A DNA stretch of 16,683 nt, taken from the NCBI GenBank assembly GCA_041687295.1, contig JAWLCG010000071.1, positions 1-16,683 of the forward strand, in the 5' to 3' direction. Below are positions 7,348-12,994 of this stretch, in pieces. Positions within the stretch are counted from its first letter, which is position 1, and each line of letters begins with the position of its first letter. This DNA comes from JAWLCG01 sp041687295. Lineage in GTDB: Bacteria > Planctomycetota > Phycisphaerae > SM23-33 > FEN-1343. The notes below the pieces were generated by a model that was given only the letters and a program-made list of their open reading frames with translations, searched no databases and was not told the origin of the DNA. The position numbers and the translations under genes are program-made.

Positions 7348-7365
7348 AGCCCCGTGAACGGGGCT
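7348..7365. repeat. Hairpin with GA loop, copy 2
   Basis: AGCCCCGT, GA, ACGGGGCT: a perfect 8-bp stem. Compared with 7259-7276, differences on one side are matched by complementary differences on the other. Confidence 0.55.
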
Positions 7366-7483
7366 GCAGAGCGCTCGCCGGAGCTCACGCATAGGCGCTC
7401 GCAGAGGCGCTCGCAGCCTGCCGGCTGGGCCGGGGGCACGCTCAACATGGCCGCGAGCGACCATGGCACTCGTCATGGGGCTT

Positions 7484-7515
7484 GCCGGGCCTCGCTGCGC
7501 TCCAAGAGAGCCTAC
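7484..7515 (-). repeat. REP-like GTAG element supplying the isomerase stop codon
   Basis: On the minus strand AACCC-GTAG-G is followed by a partly decayed palindrome ending GCGAGGCCCGGC. It shares both ends with the element at 2183-2213. The bases AACCCGTAG encode the last two residues (Asn-Pro) and the TAG stop of the TIM-barrel protein, so the element overlaps the coding end. Confidence 0.5.
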
Positions 7516-8381
7516 GGGTTCAGGGCCTGGCGGACGGCGGCGCGGAGCTTCTCCAGGCCCGTGCGGGCGACCTGACGGGGGTCCTGGGCGTAGTAGCGCT
7601 CGTTGAACAGCTCCAGCGAGAGGTGCCCGTCGTAACCGATGGCCTGCAGGTTGCGGAAGACTTCGCCCAGCGGGCCCACGCCGTCGCCGGGGTAGACGCG
7701 GGCGGAGTCCTTGATGAGCTCCCGCGGCGGCTCGGCCGGGTAGTCGTTGACGTGGAAGATGCCGATCGCCCGCCCGCTGAGCAGCTTGAGGCCCGCGGGG
7801 CTCGAGCCGGCCTTGTACATGTGGAACACGTCCAGAAGGATGCACGCCTTGGGATGGCCGCTCTCGGCCGCTACGTGGATGGCCTGGCCGAGGGTGCTGA
7901 ACAGGGGCGAATGGCCCCAGGCCTCGACGATGGGCACCACGCCGGTCGCGTCGCCGATGGCCAGCAGGTCGCGGTAGCGCGCGACGGCGGCGACCAGGTC
8001 CAGCCGGTCCATGCCGTCGAGCCCGAATGGCGGGGCCGCCAGACGCCGGCCGCCCAGCTCGGCCAGCATGTGCATGTTCCGCCGGGCCTCGGCCAGGCCG
8101 GCCTGACGCTTCTCGTCGTCATCCGCCAGCCACGACGGAAACCCGATGGCGCTCTCGACCGTCAGGCCCAGCGCGGCGAGCTTGCGGCCCAGGTCCTTCA
8201 TCGTGCCGCCGGCCTCGATCCAGGCGTCGAGCTCGCGGATCCACGGCTCGAGGGCGTCGAAGCCGGCCTCGGCCGCGATCTCGGCCTTGGCGAGGATGTC
8301 CAGCCCCTCGCCCTTGATCGTGCTGGTGTTGAGGCAGTAGCCGAACGGCTCGGCCGGGCTCCGTTGCGGTCGGGCATGCAT
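7512..8381 (-). CDS. Xylose-isomerase-like TIM-barrel (sugar phosphate isomerase/epimerase)
   Basis: This 289-residue protein belongs to the AP-endonuclease-2 / xylose-isomerase-like TIM-barrel superfamily, whose members isomerise or epimerise sugars or related compounds with a divalent metal. The expected metal-ligand set is visible: Glu153 in IVEAWGH, Asp184 and His187 in LLDVFHMYKAG, His210 in IFHVNDYP, and Glu257 in LSLELFN. The start of the barrel is GYCLNTSTI (14-22). ATG at 8381 has AAGGAG 6 bases upstream; an earlier in-frame ATG (8423) would add 14 residues without such a site. It stands alone between two repeat-rich gaps. The exact substrate cannot be told. IolE/IolI- or hydroxypyruvate-isomerase-like roles are family possibilities only. 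The last two codons and stop come from a REP-like repeat. Confidence 0.87.
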   Translation of the reverse strand: MHARPQRSPAEPFGYCLNTSTIKGEGLDILAKAEIAAEAGFDALEPWIRELDAWIEAGGTMKDLGRKLAALGLTVESAIGFPSWLADDDEKRQAGLAEARRNMHMLAELGGRRLAAPPFGLDGMDRLDLVAAVARYRDLLAIGDATGVVPIVEAWGHSPLFSTLGQAIHVAAESGHPKACILLDVFHMYKAGSSPAGLKLLSGRAIGIFHVNDYPAEPPRELIKDSARVYPGDGVGPLGEVFRNLQAIGYDGHLSLELFNERYYAQDPRQVARTGLEKLRAAVRQALNP

Positions 8382-8467
8382 GGGTCTCTCCTTTTCGTTG
8401 GCGTCGGCGGTAGTCTGGGCCAAAGGCGGTCAGAGGGCAAGAGGGGAGGTCGAAAACCGGCTCTGCC

Positions 8468-8534
8468 GTAGGGCGGGCAATGCCCGCCGTCGATGGCGGC
8501 CGGCGCCTCCGCGGCAAGCCCGGGCCCGCCCTAC
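8468..8534. repeat. REPIN-like inverted pair of GTAG hairpins
   Basis: A plus-strand REP (GTAG, GGCGGGC, AA-loop, TGCCCGCC; 8468-8488) is matched by the inverted end CCCGCCCTAC at 8525-8534. So 67 bases are bounded by GTAGGGCGGG and its exact reverse complement. Two inverted REPs with a short spacer is the REPIN arrangement. The right-hand hairpin is degraded (GCAAGCCCGGGCCCGCC). Confidence 0.5.
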
Positions 8535-8574
8535 TGGGCGCGCGGGCCGAGGCGGCGTGGGGCCCCCGAGGAAG

Positions 8575-8616
8575 GGCCCGGACGAGAAGCCCACGGATGG
8601 CAATCCGTGGGCGTGG
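8575..8616 (-). repeat. CCCACGGAT hairpin family, copy 3
   Basis: GCCCACGGAT (8589-8598), loop GGCA, and ATCCGTGGGC (8603-8612) give a perfect 10-bp stem. The left flank GGCCCGGACGAGA (8575-8587) is identical to the flank of the 48-bp copies, showing common origin and the same orientation. It lies about 90 bases beyond the rpoN stop. Confidence 0.6.
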
Positions 8617-8658
8617 AAGCCCCCCACTGCACGCGCCGTCCGATGCAGATGAACCGAC

Positions 8659-8698
8659 GCATTGACGCGTTAACGCATTGACGAGTTAACGCGTTAAC
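8659..8698. repeat. Octamer tandem array (GCGTTAAC type, 5 units)
   Basis: Five head-to-tail 8-base units: GCATTGAC, GCGTTAAC, GCATTGAC, GAGTTAAC, GCGTTAAC. It ends 9 bases before the rpoN stop codon (8707-8709) and is AT-rich against its surroundings. The period matches that of the two arrays before rsmH. Confidence 0.75.
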
Positions 8699-8706
8699 GG
8701 CTTCGG

Positions 8707-10173
8707 TCAGAACTGCCGCCGCTGGCGGGCCGGGGGGATGTTCAGCAGGCCGCGATACTTGGCGACGGTACGGCGGGAGATCTCGATGCCCTCGGCCTTG
8801 AGGGCGTCCATGAGCTCTTCATCGTTGAGGGGGTTGGCCTTGTCCTCGGCGTCGACGACCTCGCGGAGCTTGGCCTTGACGGCGTCCCAGGCCATGTCCT
8901 GGCCGGCGTCGGTGGTCGTGCCGCCGCTGAAGAACATCCGCAGCGGGAAGATGCCCCGGGGCGTCTGGACGTGCTTGCCGGCCACCGCCCGGCTGACCGT
9001 GGCGACGTGCACGCCGACCTTCTCGGCCACGTCGGCCATGGGCAGCGGCTTGAGGGCGGCCTCGCCGCCTTCGAAGAAGTCCTTCTGGACGGCGAAGACC
9101 TCCTCGGCCACGCGGCGGACAGTCTGGCGGCGCTGCTCGATGGCGCCGATGAGCCACTGGGCCGAGCGGATGTTGCGGTGGAGGAACTCCTTGGCCTGGC
9201 GGTCGACCTTGCCGTCGCGGGCCATCCGGCGGTAGGCCCGGCTGATGTGCAGCGGCGGCAGCGAGCCGTCGTCGACGATGACGATGGGCTCTCCGTGCTC
9301 GTCGAGCTCGACGACGATGTCCGGCACGATCATCGGCACGGACCGCTGGCCGATCAGCCGCCCGGGCCGGGGGTTCAGGTGCGAGAGGTTCACGATGGCC
9401 TGCTTGATCCGCTCGACGGACTGGCCGGTCTTGCGGGCGATCAGCGGCAGGTGGTTCATCTCGATGTCGCGCAGGAAGCTGCGGACCAACTCGCGCTCGA
9501 GGGCGACGTCGCCCCCGGCCGAGGCCAGGGCGTCCAGCTGGATCAGCAGGCACTCGCGGAGGTTGCGGGCGCCCACCCCCAGCGGCTCGAGCCGCTGCAC
9601 CCAGGCCAAGGCCCCCTCGAGCTGGGCGACGGTGACCGGCACGTTCGTGCTGGCCGGCAGCGCGTCGAGCCCCTCGCGGAGGTAGCCGTCGTCATGGAGA
9701 CGCTCGAGGATCAACTCGCCGGCGGGCCGAAGATCCTCGGGCACCTCCAGCAGGGCCCACTGGGCCAGCAGATAGTCGTAGAGCGACCCCTCGGGGGCGG
9801 GCGTGTTGGCCATGGCGTCCATCTTGGCGTCGCGCTCGCCGCTGTCGCTGCGGCGTTCGCGCCGCTCGCCCTCCCACATGTCGGTCTCGTGCTCGTGCTG
9901 GAAGGCGTCGAGCCGCTGGAAGTCCTCCGCCTGGTCGTCGTTGTCCTTGACGACCAGGGGCCGATCCTCCGCAAGTTCCGGCTCGGCCTCGGTCGAGGCC
10001 GGCTCGTCCGCCCCCTCGCGCAGCTCCAGCACGGGGTTGCTGGCCATCTCCGCCTCGATCCGCTCCTGCAGCGCCATCAGCGGCAGCTGCAGGATCTCCA
10101 TCGCCTGGATCATCCGCGGCGCCAGCTTCATCCGCTGTTCGAGGCGCATGTTTTGGGAGGTGTCGAGTCTCAT
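8707..10173 (-). CDS. rpoN: RNA polymerase sigma-54 factor RpoN
   Basis: Sigma-54 directs RNA polymerase to -24/-12 promoters that need AAA+ activators to open. The 488-residue protein is full length. Region I (1-53) is Gln/Leu/Met-rich (LAPRMIQAMEILQLPLMAL). Region II (about 54-125) is acidic. The core-binding domain includes EPLGVGARNLRECL (196-209) and NPRPG (267-271). The helix-turn-helix is around 377-398 (MADVAEKVGVHVATVSRAV). The RpoN box SRRTVAKYRG (466-475; canonical ARRTVAKYRE) recognises the -24 element. ATG at 10173 has AGGG 5 bases upstream. The gene is flanked by gene-free repeat regions and no ptsN, hpf or activator gene is nearby. Its promoter candidate would leave almost no leader. 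Confidence 0.97.
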   Translation of the reverse strand: MRLDTSQNMRLEQRMKLAPRMIQAMEILQLPLMALQERIEAEMASNPVLELREGADEPASTEAEPELAEDRPLVVKDNDDQAEDFQRLDAFQHEHETDMWEGERRERRSDSGERDAKMDAMANTPAPEGSLYDYLLAQWALLEVPEDLRPAGELILERLHDDGYLREGLDALPASTNVPVTVAQLEGALAWVQRLEPLGVGARNLRECLLIQLDALASAGGDVALERELVRSFLRDIEMNHLPLIARKTGQSVERIKQAIVNLSHLNPRPGRLIGQRSVPMIVPDIVVELDEHGEPIVIVDDGSLPPLHISRAYRRMARDGKVDRQAKEFLHRNIRSAQWLIGAIEQRRQTVRRVAEEVFAVQKDFFEGGEAALKPLPMADVAEKVGVHVATVSRAVAGKHVQTPRGIFPLRMFFSGGTTTDAGQDMAWDAVKAKLREVVDAEDKANPLNDEELMDALKAEGIEISRRTVAKYRGLLNIPPARQRRQF

Positions 10174-10182
10174 ACGGGCCCT

Positions 10183-10211
10183 ATTCTACCGGCCAATCCC
10201 CGACGGGTGAA
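10183..10211 (-). promoter_or_regulatory. Sigma-70-type promoter for rpoN
   Basis: On the minus strand, -35 TTCACC (10206-10211, 4 of 6), a 17-base spacer, and -10 TAGAAT (10183-10188, 5 of 6). Transcription would begin only 2-4 bases before the ATG at 10173, so the mRNA would be nearly leaderless. If so, the AGGG near the start would not act as a ribosome-binding site. Confidence 0.45.
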
Positions 10212-10216
10212 GCGTA

Positions 10217-10232
10217 CGGCACGGGAATTGCT
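10217..10232 (+). promoter_or_regulatory. Sigma-54-type -24/-12 promoter match, plus strand
   Basis: The bases CGGCACG-GGAA-TTGCT match the sigma-54 consensus TGGCACG-N4-TTGCW at all but the first fixed base. The invariant GG (10218-10219) and GC (10230-10231) are separated by exactly 10 bases. A start near 10243 would read rightward into the gene-free region, back to back with the rpoN promoter. No coding target is seen. Confidence 0.45.
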
Positions 10233-10336
10233 CACCTATCCCTCAATCGGCGCAGATTTCCCCCAACGTTAGCGCGGAAGCCGCGCCGCGCTGAATCCCG
10301 ACTGGAAGATCTCCCCCCGTCCCGAACCGCCCACGC

Positions 10337-10783
10337 CTTCGAAGACCCCGGGCAAGCTCTGTCTCCTTATCACAACTCTTCGTCCAGGGCCTTGAGCCCC
10401 TGGCAGACGGTCTTTACCGTAGATCGCCCAAGGCAAGCCATGGGGGCTCTGCCCCCAAACCCCGGGATTTAGCGCTTTGGGGCCACCGGCATGGAAGGAG
10501 CTCCCGCCGCCCGGCCGGCTGGGCCTGGGGACGGGCGCCTCAAGTCCCCTGCCGGGGGGCGCCAATGCGACAAATCCCGGGGTCCGGGGCAGAGCCCCGG
10601 CGAATGTGCCCGGGTCACGCCTGCGCGGGCAGAGCCTGCCACGCCTGCTCGGCCCGCCGCCGGCTGACTGGAAGCCGTACCGTGTCCAACGCGCCCCCGA
10701 GCTTCTATGGTTACGGGCCCAAGCGTGTGCCTGAGCACTTGTGATGAAGAGACAGGGCAAGCCGGGGGTCTTCGCAAGCCCCC
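10337..10783. repeat. Large nested inverted-repeat element
   Basis: The outer arms, 10337-10380 and 10734-10782, are reverse complements with roughly 85 % identity over about 45 bases (shared blocks CGAAGACCCC, CTGTCTC, ATCACAA). Inside them, 10442-10470 and 10572-10600 form a second inverted pair sharing GGGGCTCTGCCCC and ACCCCGGGATTT. Small hairpins lie at 10384-10403, 10407-10420 and 10628-10640. The total of about 447 bases with inverted ends and no transposase suggests a MITE- or REPIN-like element, or two facing copies of a gene-end repeat. Confidence 0.5.
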
Positions 10784-10799
10784 ACCACCGCGCCGGTGC

Positions 10800-10824
10800 C
10801 GTGGCTGCGCTGTCTGCAGCCACG
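10800..10824. other. Perfect hairpin downstream of hemC
   Basis: CGTGGCTGC (10800-10808), a 7-base loop, and GCAGCCACG (10816-10824) form a perfect 9-bp stem, about 100 bases after the hemC stop. No T-run follows on either strand. It may stabilise an mRNA 3' end. Confidence 0.4.
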
Positions 10825-10873
10825 TGGGAGCGTCTTGCGCCCGGACCGGCGGGTGTGCTGTGCCTCGAGATCA

Positions 10874-10921
10874 ACGGCCCGGACGAGACCCCCACGGATT
10901 GCATCCGTGGGCTTGGAGAAA
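10874..10921 (-). repeat. CCCACGGAT hairpin family, copy 4 (48-bp exact duplicate)
   Basis: Identical over 48 bases to 3584-3631. Its minus-strand start abuts the TGA of hemC (10922-10924). The hairpin core is at 10891-10911. Confidence 0.7.
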
Positions 10922-11848
10922 TCAGGGCCACGACGGGCGCAGCCAGTCGGCGGCGCCGGCGGCCTGGAGCTGGGCGACGACGTCCTGGGCGGCGGCCTGG
11001 GGGGTCTCGGCGGCACCGACGGCGGGCTGGCAGCGGCGGTGCAGATCGGCCGGGTCGGCCAGCAGGGCCAGGGCGTGCCAGCCGTCGTCGGCGCGGTAGA
11101 CGTGCACGCCCAGCGGGGCGCTGCAGGTGGCGGCCAGCGCCCGCACGACGGACCGCTCGGCCAGCAGGGCGGCGTGGGTGTCGGCGTCGTCGATCGCGGC
11201 GATCCGCTCGATGAGCCGCCCGGCCAGCGTCAGGGCCTGCACGGCCAGCACGCCCTGGCCTGCAGCCGGCGGGCAATGATCGATCGGCAGCGGCGTGACG
11301 TGGGCGGCATGCTCGGCCAGCAGGCCGCTACGGATCAGCCCGGCCATGGCCAGGACCGTCGCGTCGACCTCGCCGCTGAGCACCCGGCCCAGGCGGGTCT
11401 CGACGTTGCCCCGCAACGGCTCGATCCGGGCGTCGGGCCGATGGGCCAGGATGGCGGCGGCCCGGCGCAGGCTGCTGGTGCCCAAGCGGAAGCCGGCCGG
11501 CAGCGCCTCCAGCTGGACGCCGCCTCGGCTGATCAGGGCGTCGCGGGGGTCGACACGGGCGGGGGTGACGGCAATCGTCATGTCGCCGGGCAGGCGAGCG
11601 GGCAGGTCCTTGGCGGAGTGGACGGCCAGGTCGACCTGGCCGGTGCGCAGGGCCTGCTCGAGGTCGAGCGTGAAGAGCCCCTTGCCGCCGATGGGGGCCA
11701 GCGGACCCCGCTGGCGGTCGCCGCGGGTGTCCATGGGCACCAGCTCGACGGCCTGGCCGGGCAGCGCGGCCGACAGGGCGTCGGCGACCAGGCGGCTCTG
11801 GGCCAGGGCGAGCCGGCTGCGGCGGGTGGCGATGCGGAGCGGCACCAC
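10922..11848 (-). CDS. hemC: Porphobilinogen deaminase (hydroxymethylbilane synthase) HemC
   Basis: HemC joins four porphobilinogen units into hydroxymethylbilane for heme and other tetrapyrroles, using a covalent dipyrromethane cofactor. In the 308-residue protein (usual length about 310) the key parts are present: IATRRSRLALAQS (6-18), the catalytic Asp81 in VHSAKDLP (77-83), TSSLRRAA (124-131), RGNVETRLGR (146-155), and the cofactor-attachment Cys242 in ATCSAPLG. The start is GTG at 11848 (a second GTG follows directly), 5 bases after the atpC stop; AGGG lies 9 bases upstream inside atpC. It is the last gene of the ATP synthase operon. Coupling heme synthesis to the ATPase genes could co-ordinate respiratory capacity, but this is inference. 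The reading frame stays open through atpC, which is a GC-content effect. Confidence 0.95.
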   Translation of the reverse strand: MVPLRIATRRSRLALAQSRLVADALSAALPGQAVELVPMDTRGDRQRGPLAPIGGKGLFTLDLEQALRTGQVDLAVHSAKDLPARLPGDMTIAVTPARVDPRDALISRGGVQLEALPAGFRLGTSSLRRAAAILAHRPDARIEPLRGNVETRLGRVLSGEVDATVLAMAGLIRSGLLAEHAAHVTPLPIDHCPPAAGQGVLAVQALTLAGRLIERIAAIDDADTHAALLAERSVVRALAATCSAPLGVHVYRADDGWHALALLADPADLHRRCQPAVGAAETPQAAAQDVVAQLQAAGAADWLRPSWP

Positions 11849-11853
11849 GGGTT

Positions 11854-12213
11854 TCAGCCCTGCTCCGGGCGTCGCCGGCCCCGGTACTGCTGCAGCTCCT
11901 GGCGGGCGCTGTCGAGCTCGGCCTCGTCGAGCTTGCCCCGCTCGACGAGCCGCCCGGCCCGGCCTGGCAGGATCGTCAGCACGTTCTGGTAGACCTCGGC
12001 GTACCCGCCGGCGACGTTGATCTGGAACGATCGCCCGTCGGCCTGGCGGAAGCTCACCGAGCCCTCGCCCAGCGCCACCACCAGCGGGGCGTGGTTGGGC
12101 AGCACGCCCACCTGCCCGTCGGTGGCCGGCAGGGTGACACCCCGCACCTGCCGGTCGAAGACCTCGCCGGCCGGCGTGATGAGCTGGCAACGCAGCGCCT
12201 TGGTGTAGGCCAT
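11854..12213 (-). CDS. atpC: F1 ATP synthase epsilon subunit AtpC
   Basis: The epsilon subunit links the gamma stalk to the c-ring and can inhibit hydrolysis. The 119-residue protein has the N-terminal beta-sandwich (about 1-85) with the family signature DGQVGVLPNHAPLV (32-45), followed by a shortened helical C-terminal part (about 88-112) rich in Arg/Glu. ATG at 12213 has GGAG 6 bases upstream. That site lies inside the end of the nitroreductase gene, whose stop is only 2 bases away, so translation is probably coupled. In most bacteria atpC follows atpD directly; here the nitroreductase separates them. Confidence 0.95.
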   Translation of the reverse strand: MAYTKALRCQLITPAGEVFDRQVRGVTLPATDGQVGVLPNHAPLVVALGEGSVSFRQADGRSFQINVAGGYAEVYQNVLTILPGRAGRLVERGKLDEAELDSARQELQQYRGRRRPEQG

Positions 12214-12215
12214 GA

Positions 12216-12728
12216 TCAGCTCCAGCGGTCCCAGCAGACGATCTCGTCGAGGCCCTTGCGGTTCTTGGCTCGCGGCCCGTCGGCGGGATAGCCCAGCGTG
12301 AGAACCTCAATGACCTTGGCGGTTTCCGGAATGCCCAGCACGTCGCGGACGGCCTGCTGACCGAACGCGCCGATCCAGCAGCTGCCCAGCCCCAGCTCGG
12401 TCGCCTGCAGGGCCATGTGCTCGATGGCGATGGCCACGTCCACCGCGTCGCCGACCACCTCGCAGCGCATCACGCGGTCGGGCATCAGCCCGACGGCTGC
12501 GATCACCACCGGGGCCTGGCCGACGAAGGCCTGGCCGTTGCAGGCGGCGGCCATCTGCTGGCGAATCTCGGGGTCGCGGACGACGACAAACTTCCACGGC
12601 TGGCGGTTCGAGCCCGACGGCGCCAGCCGAGCGGCCTCGAGCACGGCCCGCAGCTTCTCGTCCTCCACGGGCCTGTCCTGATAGGCCCGCACGCTGTAGC
12701 GGTTGGCGATGGCGTCGCGCACGTCCAT
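12216..12728 (-). CDS. FMN-dependent nitroreductase-family protein inside the atp operon
   Basis: Nitroreductase-fold flavoproteins reduce nitro compounds, quinones or related substrates with NAD(P)H and bound FMN. The 170-residue protein shows the expected FMN-contact segments: ANRYSVRAY (8-16), LAPSGSNRQPWKFVVV (35-50), the hydrophobic helix with IEHMALQATELGLGSCWIGAF (102-122), and LGYPADGPRAKNRKGLDEIV (145-164). ATG at 12728 has AGGAG 6 bases upstream. The frame is open further upstream, but that part overlaps a repeat array and atpD out of phase and lacks homology. The gene lies between atpD (266 bases upstream) and atpC (2 bases downstream), with no sign of a separate promoter. The true substrate is unknown. 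Confidence 0.93.
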   Translation of the reverse strand: MDVRDAIANRYSVRAYQDRPVEDEKLRAVLEAARLAPSGSNRQPWKFVVVRDPEIRQQMAAACNGQAFVGQAPVVIAAVGLMPDRVMRCEVVGDAVDVAIAIEHMALQATELGLGSCWIGAFGQQAVRDVLGIPETAKVIEVLTLGYPADGPRAKNRKGLDEIVCWDRWS

Positions 12729-12799
12729 GGCGATCTCCTCTGCGTTTGTGGCCAGCCGGCGGCCCGGCCCCTGCGGGATGCCTCGTAAGACCCCAAGGG

Positions 12800-12932
12800 C
12801 CCCGGCCCGGAGCCCATTGGCGCCAGTTCGGAACCCCCACGGGGCCGGCTCGGCGCCCTGAAGGGGCTGGTTCAGAGCCGCCAACGGGCTGGTCCGGAGC
12901 CTCGGAGGGGCTTGGTCAGGACCCTCGGCCAA
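12800..12932. repeat. Degenerate 22-bp tandem repeat, 6 units
   Basis: Six units of 22-23 bases run head to tail: 12800-12821, 12822-12844, 12845-12866, 12867-12888, 12889-12910, 12911-12932. The middle ones share CTGGT-C-GAGCC-(5-6 bases)-GGGG; for example 12889-12910 is CTGGTCCGGAGCC then TCGGAGGGG. A similar stretch in the opposite orientation lies at 12971-12990, next to the atpD stop. The period is not a multiple of three, and the array lies wholly in the atpD-nitroreductase spacer. Confidence 0.6.
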
Positions 12933-12994
12933 CCCACAGGCGCAACCGCAAGGCAGGCTGGAAACTGGCGCCCCTTGGAGGCTCCGGCTGCATT

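Larger units (their letters stand above)
7170..7511. other. Gene-free repeat-rich region
   Basis: These 342 bases hold a -10 box (7208-7213), two hairpins with GA loops (7259-7276, 7348-7365), a smaller hairpin CCCGC/GCGGG (7332-7344), REP-like elements at 7293-7316 and 7484-7515, and a 12-base unit AGGCGCTCGCAG present twice in tandem (7393-7404, 7405-7416). No credible coding sequence. Confidence 0.65.
8382..8706. other. Gene-free repeat-rich region between rpoN and the isomerase
   Basis: These 325 bases hold a REPIN-like pair (8468-8534), one CCCACGGAT hairpin (8575-8616), and an octamer array (8659-8698). I found no convincing promoter for the isomerase gene and no RNA gene. Confidence 0.65.
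10174..10921. other. 748-base gene-free region between hemC and rpoN
   Basis: No credible full gene lies here. It holds divergent promoter candidates at its rpoN end, a short palindrome GCGCGG/CCGCGC (10272-10286), the large nested inverted repeat (10337-10783), a perfect 9-bp hairpin (10800-10824), and the 48-bp repeat at the hemC stop. Two very short open frames end at the arms of the inverted repeat and are reported as findings only. Confidence 0.65.

Noticed and set aside
7203..7469. Small 88-codon minus-strand gene between the isomerase and the coiled-coil gene
   Set aside because: It is made of hairpins and a 12-base tandem duplication (the source of its repeated CERL residues) and overlaps the -10 box region; no family features.
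8659..8698. CRISPR-like array
   Set aside because: The units are 8 bases and directly contiguous with no spacers. The same holds for 1914-1984 and for the 22-bp array at 12800-12932. No cas gene is present.
10174..10921. tRNA, riboswitch or known structured RNA in the 748-base gap
   Set aside because: I looked for cloverleaf and common riboswitch landmarks and saw none. The structure is explained by short inverted repeats.
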